Assembly: GCF_037040815.1 (NCBI RefSeq)
Contig: NZ_CP146232.1
Location: 2,598,501 to 2,662,500, forward strand
Reading direction: 5' to 3'
Length of the DNA stretch: 64,000 nucleotides
Origin: Pararoseomonas sp. SCSIO 73927
GTDB lineage: Bacteria > Pseudomonadota > Alphaproteobacteria > Acetobacterales > Acetobacteraceae
Position 1 is the stretch's first letter. Each line of letters begins with the position of its first letter. The translations under genes were made by a program, and so were the position numbers. Shown here one piece after another: positions 25,730 to 34,728 of the stretch. The notes under the pieces are model-generated. The model did no database searches. It was not told the origin of the DNA and saw only the letters and a list, made by a program, of their open reading frames with translations.

Positions 25730-28700
25730 TCAACCGCGGCCTCTGAGGACGGCAAGCAGCGCCTGGGCCGGATGCAGCAGGGCCGTGTTCTCCAGGCGCT
25801 TGACCTGGGACCGGCACGAATAGCCGGTGACCAGCAGGCCATCCTGGCCCGGAGCCACGTGCTGCTTCCAACTCAGTCCGTAGAGGTGCTCGGACATGGC
25901 GCGGTGCTCGGCCTCGTGGCCGTAGGTGCCCGCCATGCCGCAGCAGCCCGCCGCAAGGACGTCCAGCTGCAGGCCATGGCGCGCGAACACTGTCTGCCAC
26001 TCGCGTGGAGAGGCCGCCGCGTTGGTGCGCTCGGTGCAGTGCGACAGCAGACGAAAGGCACCCGGGGCAAGTGCCTGCGGCACATCGCCGTTCTTCCGGG
26101 CCAGCCACTCCTGCAAAAGCAGCACAGCTGGGACCTCAACGCCCGCCTCCCGGTACTCGCCACGGTAGGCCAGCGTCATCGAGGGATCGATCCCGACGAG
26201 CGGAACCCCGGTGCCCGCCAGCTCCGCCAGCATCGCCGCGTTTGCCTCGGCCGCCCGGCCGAAGGCGCCGAGGAAGCCGTGAACGTGGAGCGGCTTCCCG
26301 TTCGGCCGGAACGGCGCGACCCAGGGCCGGGCGCCGAGCGCCAGCATCAGGTCCAGCACGTCGAGCAGGAGCCGGGTCTCGTTGAAGCTCGTGAAGGCGT
26401 CCTGGACGAGGATGACGGAGCGGTCGCGCTCGGCGTCCGGCAGGTCCCGCAGCGCCCCCGGTGCGGCCAGCGCGATGCCGCGTGCGGCGAGCGCCGCCGG
26501 GAGGTCGATGCCGGAGACGGGCGGGCTGTCCACCAGCCCAAGGGCGCGCAGCGCGGCGCGGCCCGGGGCGCTGCCCACCGCGGCGTTGTAGAGGCGAGGG
26601 AACCGCGCCGCGCGGGGCAGGGCGCGCTCCACCCCGGCGACGAGGTGGTGGCGCAGGGGCCGCAGGTAACGGCCGTGATAGAGCTCCAGGAACCTCGCCC
26701 GGAACCCCGGCACGTCCACCTTGATCGGGCAGCCGCCGGTGCAGGACTTGCAGGCGAGGCAGCCGTCCATCGCCTCCTTCACCCCGTGGGAGAAGTCGGC
26801 CTCGCCACGCCGCCGCGCCAGCGTGTTCCGCAGGCGGGCGAGGAAGCCGCGCAGGGGAGGGGCGGCGCGCAGGGTGCGGGCCTCCGCCACCGGGTCCACC
26901 CCGGCCTCGCTCAGCCGCCGCAGCCATTCCCGCACCAGCATCGCCCGGCCCTTGGGGGAGTGCCGCCGTTCCCGCGTGCCCTTCCAGGAGGGGCACATCG
27001 CCGTGTCCGTGTCCCAGTCGAAGCAGACGCCGTTGCCGTTGCAGTGCATCGCGGTGTCGTAGGGGGCGCGCACCGCTTCGGGGATCGCGCGATCCGCCGC
27101 ACCGCGGGTCGGCACGCCGTCCACCCGCAGCAGCTCGCCGCCCTCGGGCGGTGTGGCGATCTTGCCGGGGTTGAGCTGGTTGTGCGGGTCGAAGGCGCCC
27201 TTCACCGCCTGCAGCAGCGGGTAGAGCGGGCCGAAGAAGCGCGGGGAATACTCGGAGCGCACGCCCTTGCCGTGCTCGCCCCAGAGCAGGCCGCCGTAGC
27301 GTTGAGTGAGAGCCGCGACGGCGTCGGAGACCTCGCGGATCAGCCGCTCCTGCGCGGGGTCCTTCATGTCGATGGCCGGGCGGACATGCAGCACGCCCGC
27401 ATCGGCGTGCCCGAACATGCCGTAGTCCAGCCCGGCGCCGTCCAGCAGTGCGCGGAACTCGGCGATGTAGTCCGCCAGGCGCTCCGGCGGAACGGCGGTG
27501 TCCTCGACGAAGGCGATGGGGCGCCGCTCCCCCGCCATGTTGCCGAGCAGGCCGACGGCGCGCTTGCGCATGTCCCAGACGGCGCCCACCGCCGCCTCGC
27601 CGCGGGCAACCGTATAGCCCAGTCGGGTTCCGGCCAAGCCCTCCGTGTCCAGCATCGCGGTCAGGCGCCCGACCGAGGCCTCGACGGCGGCCTGGGCGTC
27701 GCCCACGAACTCCACCAGCAGCACGCCCCGCACCGGCCGTCCGGCATCTTCCGGGAAGAAGGCGCGCACGCCCTCCCAGACGATGTCCTGCTGCGCCAGG
27801 GCAAGAACCTTGCTGTCCACCGTCTCGACCGAGGCGGCCCCGAAGGCCATCAGCGCGCCCGCGTCGCGCAGCGCCGCGTCGAAGCTGGCGTAGCGCAGGT
27901 TTACCAGCGCGACGTGCCGGGGGATGGGCAGGATGTTGAGCGTGGCCTCCGTCACCACGCCGAGCGTGCCCTCGGCGCCGCAGATCACGCTGTTCAGGTC
28001 GAAGCGGCCCCCGGCGTCCCGGATATGGGCGAGGTCGTAGCCGGTCAGGCAGCGGTTCAGCTTCGGGAAGCCTGCCTCGATCTCGGCCGCGTGCTCGCGT
28101 TGGATGGTGTCCACCGCCCGGTGGACGGCACCCACCAGGTCAGGGCGACGCTGGATGGCATGAAGGACCTCGTTCTCCAGTGGGCGGGAGTCCCAGGCCG
28201 TCCCGTCGGTCAGGACAGTGGTGAGCCCCAGCACGTGGTCCCGCGTCTTGCCGTAGAGGCAGGAGCCCTGGCCGGAGGCGTCGGTCGATATCATCCCGCC
28301 GATCGTGGCGCGGTTGGAGGTGGAGAGCTCCGGCGCGAAGAACAGGCCGTGCGGCGCGAGGGCGGCGTTGAGCTGGTCTTTCACCACCCCCGCCTGCACG
28401 CGCACGCGCCGTCCCGCCGGGTCGATCTCCAGGACGCGGTTCATGTGGCGGGACAGGTCGAGCACGATGCCTGCCGTGAGGGACTGGCCGTTCGTGCCCG
28501 TGCCGCCGCCGCGCGGCGCCAGCACCACCCTGCGGAAGCGCTCCTCCGCCAGCAGGCGCATCACGCGCGCCACGTCCGCCGTGTCGTGCGGGAAGAGCAC
28601 GGCCTGGGGCGGGACGCGGTATATGGAGTTGTCGGTGGCGAAGACCATCCGGTCCGCGTCGCCTGCCGACATATCGCCTGCGAACCCGGCCGCTCGCAGC

Positions 28701-28762
28701 GCGTCCAGGAAGGCACGGGTGAGCGCCTCGGGCGGAGGTGCCTCGGGGATGCGCGGGATCAT
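25730..28762 (-). CDS. ydiJ: FAD/Fe-S D-2-hydroxyacid dehydrogenase, YdiJ type
   Basis: A 1010-residue protein, close to E. coli YdiJ (about 1018), a D-2-hydroxyglutarate dehydrogenase. Domains: FAD-binding type 4 (about 40-260; APRGGGTGTNGQSLTAG), FAD-linked oxidase C-terminal domain (about 270-520), then a ferredoxin-like region with CNGNGVCFDWDTDTAMCPSW (about 571) and CLACKSCTGGCPIKVDVPG (about 670), and a CCG-type C-terminal domain (LLSHCTERTNA, AAGCCGMAGTYGHEAEH). It oxidises D-2-hydroxyacids and passes electrons through Fe-S to a membrane carrier. It is the last gene of a LysR-linked catabolic cluster. Confidence 0.9.
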   Translation of the reverse strand: MIPRIPEAPPPEALTRAFLDALRAAGFAGDMSAGDADRMVFATDNSIYRVPPQAVLFPHDTADVARVMRLLAEERFRRVVLAPRGGGTGTNGQSLTAGIVLDLSRHMNRVLEIDPAGRRVRVQAGVVKDQLNAALAPHGLFFAPELSTSNRATIGGMISTDASGQGSCLYGKTRDHVLGLTTVLTDGTAWDSRPLENEVLHAIQRRPDLVGAVHRAVDTIQREHAAEIEAGFPKLNRCLTGYDLAHIRDAGGRFDLNSVICGAEGTLGVVTEATLNILPIPRHVALVNLRYASFDAALRDAGALMAFGAASVETVDSKVLALAQQDIVWEGVRAFFPEDAGRPVRGVLLVEFVGDAQAAVEASVGRLTAMLDTEGLAGTRLGYTVARGEAAVGAVWDMRKRAVGLLGNMAGERRPIAFVEDTAVPPERLADYIAEFRALLDGAGLDYGMFGHADAGVLHVRPAIDMKDPAQERLIREVSDAVAALTQRYGGLLWGEHGKGVRSEYSPRFFGPLYPLLQAVKGAFDPHNQLNPGKIATPPEGGELLRVDGVPTRGAADRAIPEAVRAPYDTAMHCNGNGVCFDWDTDTAMCPSWKGTRERRHSPKGRAMLVREWLRRLSEAGVDPVAEARTLRAAPPLRGFLARLRNTLARRRGEADFSHGVKEAMDGCLACKSCTGGCPIKVDVPGFRARFLELYHGRYLRPLRHHLVAGVERALPRAARFPRLYNAAVGSAPGRAALRALGLVDSPPVSGIDLPAALAARGIALAAPGALRDLPDAERDRSVILVQDAFTSFNETRLLLDVLDLMLALGARPWVAPFRPNGKPLHVHGFLGAFGRAAEANAAMLAELAGTGVPLVGIDPSMTLAYRGEYREAGVEVPAVLLLQEWLARKNGDVPQALAPGAFRLLSHCTERTNAAASPREWQTVFARHGLQLDVLAAGCCGMAGTYGHEAEHRAMSEHLYGLSWKQHVAPGQDGLLVTGYSCRSQVKRLENTALLHPAQALLAVLRGRG

Positions 28763-28801
28763 GGCAGGAAGTCGTCCCTCTTCCCTGTCGCAGGTGATCC
28801 C

Positions 28802-28862
28802 GCCCAGGACGGAGCGTCCCGGGGCGTGGCGTGCCGTCCGGCCAGGCTGCTCCGTCCTGGGC
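28802..28862 (-). terminator. 14-bp stem-loop after the second TctC gene
   Basis: GCCCAGGACGGAGC (28802-28815) pairs perfectly with 28849-28862 around a 33-base loop. It starts 7 bases after the TctC stop on the minus strand and ends 40 bases before the ydiJ-like start. It is probably a partial terminator or mRNA end-protector separating the abundant receptor message from the enzyme. Confidence 0.55.
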
Positions 28863-28868
28863 AGGTTC

Positions 28869-29858
28869 TCAGTTCGCGGTGATCCCGGCGTCGCGGATGA
28901 TCGGCTCCCACTTCTGGAGCTCCTCCTGCAGCCAGGCCCTGGCGCTCTCCGGCGTGCTGTCCGAACGGGTCTGCATGGTAAGGTCCTGCAGACGCTGACG
29001 CACGGCCGGGTTCGCCATCACGCCGTTTATGGCCCTGTTGATCGTCTGGACGGTAGCCGACGGCGTGCCGGACGGCGTCAGCACCATGTGCCAGGTGTAG
29101 GCCTCGTATCCGGGCAGGCCTGCCTCCTGGAACGTCGGCAGGTCAGGAGCCTGCGGGATCCTCGCCGCGGAGGAGACGGCCATGCCCTTCACCTCGCCCC
29201 GCTGCACGAAGGGCAGCGCGCTCGCGGCGACGTCCAGCATCATGCTGAGATTGCCGTTCAGCAGGTCCGGCATGGCAGCGGCCGATCCACGATAGGGAAC
29301 GTGGCTGGCCTTCAGGCCGCCCGCCTTCAGCAGGAACAGCTCGGCCGCGAGGTGCAGGGCGCCTCCTGCGCCGGAGCTGCCGTAGGTGTACTCGCCGGGC
29401 TTCTCCCGGATGGCCGCGATCACTTCCCCGAGGTTCGCACCCGGCATGTTCCTGCCCGTCATCAGGATCATGGGGATGACGCCGGTCAGCGCCACCGGCG
29501 TGAAGTCGCCGACCGGGTCGAAGGGCAGGTTCCTGAAGATGGCCCGGAGCGTGGCGTGCGAGATGGTGGTGTAGAGGAGCGTGTGGCCGTCCTTGGGTGC
29601 CTTGGCGACCGCGTCCGTGCCGATGACCACGCCCGATCCCGTGCGGTTCTCCACGACGACACGCTGCGGCAAGGATTTCGAGAGCTCGTCGGCGATCAGC
29701 CGGGCGGGCACGTCGGTCGGGCCGCCTGGGGCGTAGGGCACCACGAGCCTCACGGGCTGGACGGGCCAGCTCGGCTGCGCGTTCGCGGCGACAGGGTGAA
29801 GGGCGCCGGAGGCAGCAAGTCCGGCAGAGGCGCCGAGCACGTGGCGGCGTGAGAACAT
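28869..29858 (-). CDS. Bug/TctC-family periplasmic solute receptor
   Basis: A 329-residue receptor with a twin-arginine-like signal (FSRRHVLGASAGLAASGAL, cleavage near ANA-QP). The family entry is WPVQPVRLVVPYAPGGPTDV; VVENRTGSGVVIGTDAVAKA and GSSGAGGALHLAAELFLLKA follow. It would capture the organic acid metabolised by the surrounding enzymes. No transporter membrane subunits are present. Confidence 0.9.
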   Translation of the reverse strand: MFSRRHVLGASAGLAASGALHPVAANAQPSWPVQPVRLVVPYAPGGPTDVPARLIADELSKSLPQRVVVENRTGSGVVIGTDAVAKAPKDGHTLLYTTISHATLRAIFRNLPFDPVGDFTPVALTGVIPMILMTGRNMPGANLGEVIAAIREKPGEYTYGSSGAGGALHLAAELFLLKAGGLKASHVPYRGSAAAMPDLLNGNLSMMLDVAASALPFVQRGEVKGMAVSSAARIPQAPDLPTFQEAGLPGYEAYTWHMVLTPSGTPSATVQTINRAINGVMANPAVRQRLQDLTMQTRSDSTPESARAWLQEELQKWEPIIRDAGITAN

Positions 29859-29936
29859 CCCTGGATCTCCTTGTCTTCTTGTTGTCGGCAGTCGTGGTGG
29901 CCGTAGGTCTGAGGCCCTCGAAACGTCGGGATGGGG

Positions 29937-30950
29937 CTAGTCGGCTTCCGGCGGGATGACGTTGGTGGTCAGCCCGTCGAGCAGGACGTCCCGCATGGTC
30001 TCGGCGCCCTTGACCCTGATGTCGTGCAGGGATTCCGGGGCATGGAAGGCACTATGGGGGGTGATGACCAGGCGCCCGCGCAGCCACTCCTCCCGCGCGC
30101 GGTAGGCACGCACGAGGTCCGGCTCCGGCTGCGGGACCGGCTCGATCGGAAGGACATCCAGTCCTGCCCCGGCCAGGTGGCCGTCCCGGAGACATCGCTC
30201 CACAGCGCCGAGATCCAGCACCGGCCCACGTGAGGTGTTCACCACGACAGCATCAGGCGGAAGCTGGCGCAGTTCCGCCTCGCCGATCATCCCGCGCGTC
30301 TCGGGCGTGAGCAGGCAATGGAGGGAGAGGACGTCGCTCTGCCGCAGCAGCTCAGGCAGCGTCCGTGCTCGCCCTATGCCGATCGCGCGGTCTACCCCGT
30401 TGGGCAGCTTGGGGTCGAAGAACACGACCCTGAAGCCGAACGCCTTGGCGCGAAGGGCCGCCGCCGTGCCGATGCGGCCGAGCCCCACGATGCCGAAGGT
30501 CTGTACCGAGGACCGGCGGATCACCGGGTGGTCGATATAGGCCCAGGGTGGAGGCGGCTCGGCACGCTGGACGTCGTGCTGCAGCAGCAGGCCGCGCCGC
30601 AGCGCCAGCGCCATGGCCACGGCATGGTCGGCGATCTCCGCCGTGCCGTAGTCCGGCACGTTGCAGACCTGCACGCCCCGCTCGGCGCAGGCCGCCCGGT
30701 CCACCCGGTCGTAGCCGACGCCAAGTCTCACCACCGTCCGCAGCCGTGGGAAGAGGTCGAGGTCCTCGGCCCGTAGCCAGTTGCGGAACACGAAGAGTCC
30801 TTCGGCCCGCGCCCGCAGCTCGGGCGGGAGGGTGTCGTAACGCCCCATCCCGCCGCCCCGAACCAGCTCGACGCCCGGCCCGAAGATCGGGCGCTCGAGC
30901 TCGTCGCCCTCGTAGAGCCCCTCCGGCTCGAGGATCGTCACCTGCGGCAT
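29937..30950 (-). CDS. D-isomer-specific 2-hydroxyacid dehydrogenase (CtBP-like)
   Basis: A 337-residue NAD(P)-dependent dehydrogenase. The Rossmann motif is GIVGLGRIGTAAALRAKAFG (about 152-171). Catalytic Arg is in VVNTSRGPVLDLG; the Glu is in a divergent region (about 270); the His is in VITPHSAFHAPES. The NVPDYGTAEIADHAVAMALA signature is that of the C-terminal-binding-protein-like subgroup. It interconverts 2-oxoacids and D-2-hydroxyacids and is encoded 13 bases after the SDR gene, forming one operon with it. Confidence 0.88.
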   Translation of the reverse strand: MPQVTILEPEGLYEGDELERPIFGPGVELVRGGGMGRYDTLPPELRARAEGLFVFRNWLRAEDLDLFPRLRTVVRLGVGYDRVDRAACAERGVQVCNVPDYGTAEIADHAVAMALALRRGLLLQHDVQRAEPPPPWAYIDHPVIRRSSVQTFGIVGLGRIGTAAALRAKAFGFRVVFFDPKLPNGVDRAIGIGRARTLPELLRQSDVLSLHCLLTPETRGMIGEAELRQLPPDAVVVNTSRGPVLDLGAVERCLRDGHLAGAGLDVLPIEPVPQPEPDLVRAYRAREEWLRGRLVITPHSAFHAPESLHDIRVKGAETMRDVLLDGLTTNVIPPEAD

Positions 30951-30963
30951 CGGCTGGTCTCCC

Positions 30964-31749
30964 TCACACGCTGGCGATCAGGCCACCATCCACACGGATG
31001 ATGGAACCTGTGATGTACGAGGCTCGCGCGGAGGCCAGGAAGGCGACGGCGTCCCCGTACTCCTCTGGATCGCCGTAGCGTCCGACCGGGATCGACCCCG
31101 TGCTCTCGGCGGTGACCTCCTCCACCGGACGGCCTTCCCGCTTGGCCTTCTGCTCGTCCAGGAAGCGGATGCGGTCTGTGGCGACACGGCCGGGCAGGAT
31201 GATGTTGGAGGTGATGCCATCGCGCCCCACCTCGCGTGCCAGGGTCTTTGACCAGCCCACCAGGGTGGAGCGCAGGGCGTTGGACAGGCCCAGGTTCGGG
31301 ATCGGCGCCACCACGCCGGAGGAGGTGCTGGTGACGATGCGGCCCCAGCCCGCATCGCGCATGCCGGGCAGCACGCGATCAGTGATGGCGATCACCGAGA
31401 GCACCATGGCGTTGAAGTGCCTGGCCCAGGCGGCTGGTTCCTGTCCCGAGACCGGCGTGGGAGGCGGGCCGCCCGTGTTGTTTACGAGGATGCCCACCGG
31501 GCCGTGGCGTTCCTCGACCGAGCGGACGTGGCCGTCCACGGCGGACAGGTCGGCTAGGTCCCACACCAGCGTCTGTATGGTACCGCCGACAGCGGACACG
31601 GCCTGCCGTGTCCCTTCCAGGGCGTCCGCGCTGATGTCCGCCGCGGTGACCTTCGCGCCCTCTCGTGCCAGCGCGACGGAGATGGCGCGGCCGAGCCCGC
31701 CGCCGCCGCCCAGCACCAGGGCGGAGCGGCCTTCGATTCCGAGATCCAT
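30964..31749 (-). CDS. SDR-family protein lacking the catalytic tyrosine
   Basis: A 261-residue short-chain dehydrogenase/reductase-fold protein. The N-terminal motif is LVLGGGGGLGRAISVALARE, with NNTGGPPPTPVSG and the catalytic-region Ser in VTSTSSGVVAPIP. Where classical SDRs have Tyr-x3-Lys, this protein has LSNALRSTLVGWSKTLA: the Lys region persists but the Tyr is gone. This matches a known BKR-like SDR subgroup with an atypical active site. The start at 31749 gives a normal N-terminus. It is co-transcribed with a hydroxyacid dehydrogenase and a DapA-family enzyme. Confidence 0.85.
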   Translation of the reverse strand: MDLGIEGRSALVLGGGGGLGRAISVALAREGAKVTAADISADALEGTRQAVSAVGGTIQTLVWDLADLSAVDGHVRSVEERHGPVGILVNNTGGPPPTPVSGQEPAAWARHFNAMVLSVIAITDRVLPGMRDAGWGRIVTSTSSGVVAPIPNLGLSNALRSTLVGWSKTLAREVGRDGITSNIILPGRVATDRIRFLDEQKAKREGRPVEEVTAESTGSIPVGRYGDPEEYGDAVAFLASARASYITGSIIRVDGGLIASV

Positions 31750-31762
31750 GGTTCGTCCTTCC

Positions 31763-32704
31763 TCAGGCCGCCAGCTTCTCTGCGCGCCGGTCCTGGCGCG
31801 CGAGGCGGGCGAGCAGGTACTCGACTTCGGCCTTCGCCTTGACGGTAAGCGAGGCGCCCGGCTTGCGCTGCGCATCGGAGGCGATGATGCCGCGCCTGGC
31901 CATGACGTACTTCCTCACGGCAAGTCCGGTCGGCCCCTGCTGCTGCTCGTAGCGGAGCAGCGGCAGGTGGGCGTCGAAGAGGTCGTGCGCCTCGTCGCGG
32001 CGCCCATCGGCCTGCAGGCGCACGACATCCACCAGCATGTCGGGGAACGCGTAGCCGGTCATGGCGCCATCGGCGCCGCGCTCTACCTCGAAGTCGAGGA
32101 ACAGGCCACCGTTGCCGCAGAGGATGGAGATGGGCCGCATGGAGCCGTCCTCCTGGAAGCCGCGCAGTGTCGAGATCTTCTCGAGGCCAGGCCAGTCCTC
32201 ATGCTTCAGCATGACGCAGGCAGCGTTGTCCTGCACGATGCGGCGGATCACGCCCGTCGTCATGACGACCGAGAAGGTCTGCGGGAAGTCCTGGATGACG
32301 AAGGGCACGTCCTCGCCGATCGCCTCGGAGGCCTGGCGGTAGTAGGTCACGATCTGGTCGTCGGTGCGCAGCGTGTTGGGCGGCGCGATCATCACCCCGG
32401 CCGCACCCGCGTCCATGGCGGCTCGCGCCAGGCTGCGCATGGCGGCAAAGCCGGGGGCGGAGACGCCCACGATGACCGGCAGCCCCTCGGCCCTGCGGAC
32501 GAAGCGGGTTGCGAGCTCGAGCGCCTCCGCCCCGTCCAGCTTGGGCGCCTCGCCCATGACGCCGAGCACCGTCATGCCGGTGGCGCCGACCCCACGGTAG
32601 AAGTCGGTCATGCGGTCGACCGAGGCGAAGTCGACGCGGCCATCCGCGTGGAATGGCGTCGGCGCGATCGGGTAGACGCCCCGGGCGCTGTGATTCAGGG
32701 GCAT
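31763..32704 (-). CDS. Dihydrodipicolinate synthase family (DapA-like) lyase
   Basis: A 313-residue class I aldolase-type TIM barrel. The Schiff-base lysine is Lys167 in CVMLKHEDWPG, and the pyruvate-binding loop reads GVMGEAPKLDGAEAL. At the position of the DapA catalytic Tyr (LYNVP in DapA) it has VIQDFP, so it is not a true dihydrodipicolinate synthase. Relatives act on 2-keto-3-deoxy sugar acids or similar aldol substrates. It is the first intact gene of the minus-strand cluster downstream of a divergent LysR gene. Confidence 0.87.
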   Translation of the reverse strand: MPLNHSARGVYPIAPTPFHADGRVDFASVDRMTDFYRGVGATGMTVLGVMGEAPKLDGAEALELATRFVRRAEGLPVIVGVSAPGFAAMRSLARAAMDAGAAGVMIAPPNTLRTDDQIVTYYRQASEAIGEDVPFVIQDFPQTFSVVMTTGVIRRIVQDNAACVMLKHEDWPGLEKISTLRGFQEDGSMRPISILCGNGGLFLDFEVERGADGAMTGYAFPDMLVDVVRLQADGRRDEAHDLFDAHLPLLRYEQQQGPTGLAVRKYVMARRGIIASDAQRKPGASLTVKAKAEVEYLLARLARQDRRAEKLAA

Positions 32705-32811
32705 CGGGTTCCTCCGGCTCTTGTCGTCCCGAATGCTAGCGTCCCGACATAAGCGAGGAGAACCGTACCCTTTCCGCTTTCAGAAGACGGATTTTCCGGT
32801 ATGTCCCGATG

Positions 32812-33192
32812 TCATGTGCCGACCACCGGGGTCCGCAGTTCGGGCAGGGTGCCGATACGTGCCGCCATCAGGGCGCCCGGTCCCACCCTGCCGACACTGT
32901 TGGGCGTACCCGTACAGATCAGGTCCCCCGCAGCCAGGCCGAAGGTGGCCGAGAGATGGCTGATGATCTCGGGAACGCTCCAGTTCATGTCCTTGAGGTC
33001 TCCTTCGGTGGCTACATTGCCGTTCGCTGTCAGAACCAGGCGGCCTTCCCTGGGATGGCCGCTCCTGGCCACGGGCATGATGGCCGAACACGGCGCCGAC
33101 TGGTCGAAGGACTTCGCAGCCTCCCAGCGATGGCGTTTCTCCTTGGCGACTGTCTGCAAGTCGCGCCGTGTCATGTCGAGACCGACGGCGTG
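32812..33192 (-). pseudogene. Truncated fumarylacetoacetate hydrolase family gene (3' part)
   Basis: About 126 residues match only the C-terminal half of FAH-family hydrolases: GLDMTRRDLQ, WEAAKSFDQSAP, GDLKDMNWSVPEIISHLSA, LAAGDLICTGTPNSVG. The N-terminal half, including the metal-binding Glu residues of the family, is missing. Upstream it runs into a signal peptide read in another frame (33171-33284). It therefore looks like a deletion scar in which the 5' part of one gene was joined to the 3' part of this one. Confidence 0.75.
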
Positions 33193-33284
33193 CTGTCGAG
33201 TGGCATCCCTGCCTGCGCCGGAGCGAGGCCGAGGGCACCCGTCGTCCCCGCACCGGCCACCAGGAGACTGCGTCGTCCATGCAT
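33171..33284 (-). pseudogene. 5' fragment of an exported protein gene (signal peptide only)
   Basis: ATG at 33284, preceded by AAGGA six bases upstream, starts a 37-codon reading: MHGRRSLLVAGAGTTGALGL followed by APAQAGMP. This is a textbook twin-arginine/Sec signal such as heads Bug/TctC receptors. It then enters the FAH fragment out of frame and stops at once. The good start signals show this was once an expressed gene, now cut off after its signal peptide. Confidence 0.6.
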
Positions 33285-33378
33285 GCTCGATCCTTTCCGT
33301 GCCTATAGCCGTCGCGTCGCGGTCGTCGCTCGCCGTCTCGCAGGTGCGACATGGATGGTTCGACAAGGGGTGAACCCT

Positions 33379-33409
33379 GGATTACCCTGCTTCAGAAGAA
33401 GGATAATCC
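33379..33409. promoter_or_regulatory. Inverted repeat just upstream of a LysR gene
   Basis: GGATTA (33379-33384) and TAATCC (33404-33409) form an inverted repeat six bases before the LysR start codon. It is a candidate autoregulatory LTTR site between the regulator and the divergent remnant and cluster. Confidence 0.35.
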
Positions 33410-33414
33410 TTTGG

Positions 33415-34278
33415 ATGAACACGCGGTTCCTTACCACCTTCTGCGCAGTGGCCGAGGCCGGGTCGGTCGCGGCTGCCGCGCGCCAGCTCAATCTCGCCAC
33501 GGCTTCGGTCAGCGAGCAGATGCGCAGCCTCGAGAAGGAGGTCGGCGTGCCCCTGGTCATTCGGCAGGGACGTGGGATCGTGCTGACGGAGGCGGGACAG
33601 GCGATCCTCCAGTGCGCCAAGGAGATCCTGGTGCAGGTCGATGACCTCCGGCACATCGCCCAGGTCGGCCGCGTGAGCGGCCAGCTGCGGATCGGCTCGA
33701 TCTCGACGGCGCTGATCACCATCATGCCACCGGCGCTGCGTCGCATGGCAGAGCAGCACCCCGGCGTCGAGATCAAGGTGGTGCCAGGGACTTCGGCGCT
33801 TCTCTACCGCATGCTGGAGAACGGCGATCTCGACTGCGCGCTTGCCGTGGAGCCACCGTTCACCCTGCCCAAGGGGCTACGCTGGGAGGAGGTCCGCAAG
33901 GAGCCTCTCACGCTCGTCGCCCCGGCGGCAGTCAAGGGCGCCACGCTCGAGGAGGTGCTGCAGTTCCTGCCCTTGATCCGGATGGACCGGGATGCCTGGA
34001 CCGGGAGGCTCATCACCGCCTTTCTGACCGACAGCAATCTCCGGCCGCAGGAGCTCTTCGAACTGGATGCCCAGGAGGCCATCGTCATGCTGGTCGCTCA
34101 GGGCCTGGGGGTCAGCCTGCTGCCCGACTGGGGCATCGTCTCGCCGGGCACAGGGCCCATCCGCAAGCTCACCATCCCCAGCCAGCGGTACGCCCGGTCC
34201 GTCGGGCTGACCTCACGCCGGGGCGGGCGGGACACCATCGTCGGCCGCTTCACGGAAGCGCTCCGGCACGGTCTTTAG
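33415..34278 (+). CDS. LysR-family transcriptional regulator
   Basis: A 287-residue LTTR. The DNA-binding part is FCAVAEAGSVAAAARQLN and TASVSEQMRSLEKEVGVPL. The effector domain (from about residue 90) starts LRIGSISTALITIMPPALRR and ends in a conserved GRFTEAL. ATG at 33415 is preceded by AAGGA. A much longer in-frame upstream extension lacks any family similarity and is rejected. It is divergent from the FAH remnant and the DapA-SDR-dehydrogenase-TctC-YdiJ cluster, which it probably regulates. Confidence 0.88.
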   Translation: MNTRFLTTFCAVAEAGSVAAAARQLNLATASVSEQMRSLEKEVGVPLVIRQGRGIVLTEAGQAILQCAKEILVQVDDLRHIAQVGRVSGQLRIGSISTALITIMPPALRRMAEQHPGVEIKVVPGTSALLYRMLENGDLDCALAVEPPFTLPKGLRWEEVRKEPLTLVAPAAVKGATLEEVLQFLPLIRMDRDAWTGRLITAFLTDSNLRPQELFELDAQEAIVMLVAQGLGVSLLPDWGIVSPGTGPIRKLTIPSQRYARSVGLTSRRGGRDTIVGRFTEALRHGL

Positions 34279-34728
34279 GGCGGCAGTACCGGCTGTGTGC
34301 AGGCCTTACCTGGACCACGTTCATCCTCGGTCCTGGAAGTCAGCCCGACTGCCGTATCTGCCTTCGATCCTGCAGTACTGAATGCCTCCTTCACGAGGCG
34401 CCTTCCGACCTGGCCTCCGGGCTGTCACTCTCTACTTCGATGGCCGGTCACGAGAGACGAGCGTGGGCCATCGGACGACAGGTGCGGCAGACACCGGTCC
34501 ACACTACATGGCCGTCATGGTGTCATGAGCGTGGTCCTCGTGGCGCCTGGCTGTTCGGAATGGGGCCACACCGTTCTGCCGGGCAGGAAAGCGATGCCGT
34601 CCCGTGCTCCGGCAGCGGGACAGGGTGGGCACCTGACGAGGTGCTCCCGGCTGCCGCCCCGACGCCTGATGGACCGGGCTGACCGACGATGGCGTGATCG
34701 CTCTCGGCAGCCGCGTGCAAGGCGCGGG
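34279..34728. other. Gene-free stretch
   Basis: About 450 bases between the LysR gene and the 3' end of the histidine kinase gene. No protein-like reading, repeat or RNA structure was recognised in either strand. Confidence 0.4.

Noticed and set aside
25772..28882. Open frame of over 1000 codons on the + strand opposite the ydiJ-like gene
   Set aside because: The minus strand encodes FAD and Fe-S motifs throughout; the + strand reading is His/Arg/Gln-rich and featureless.
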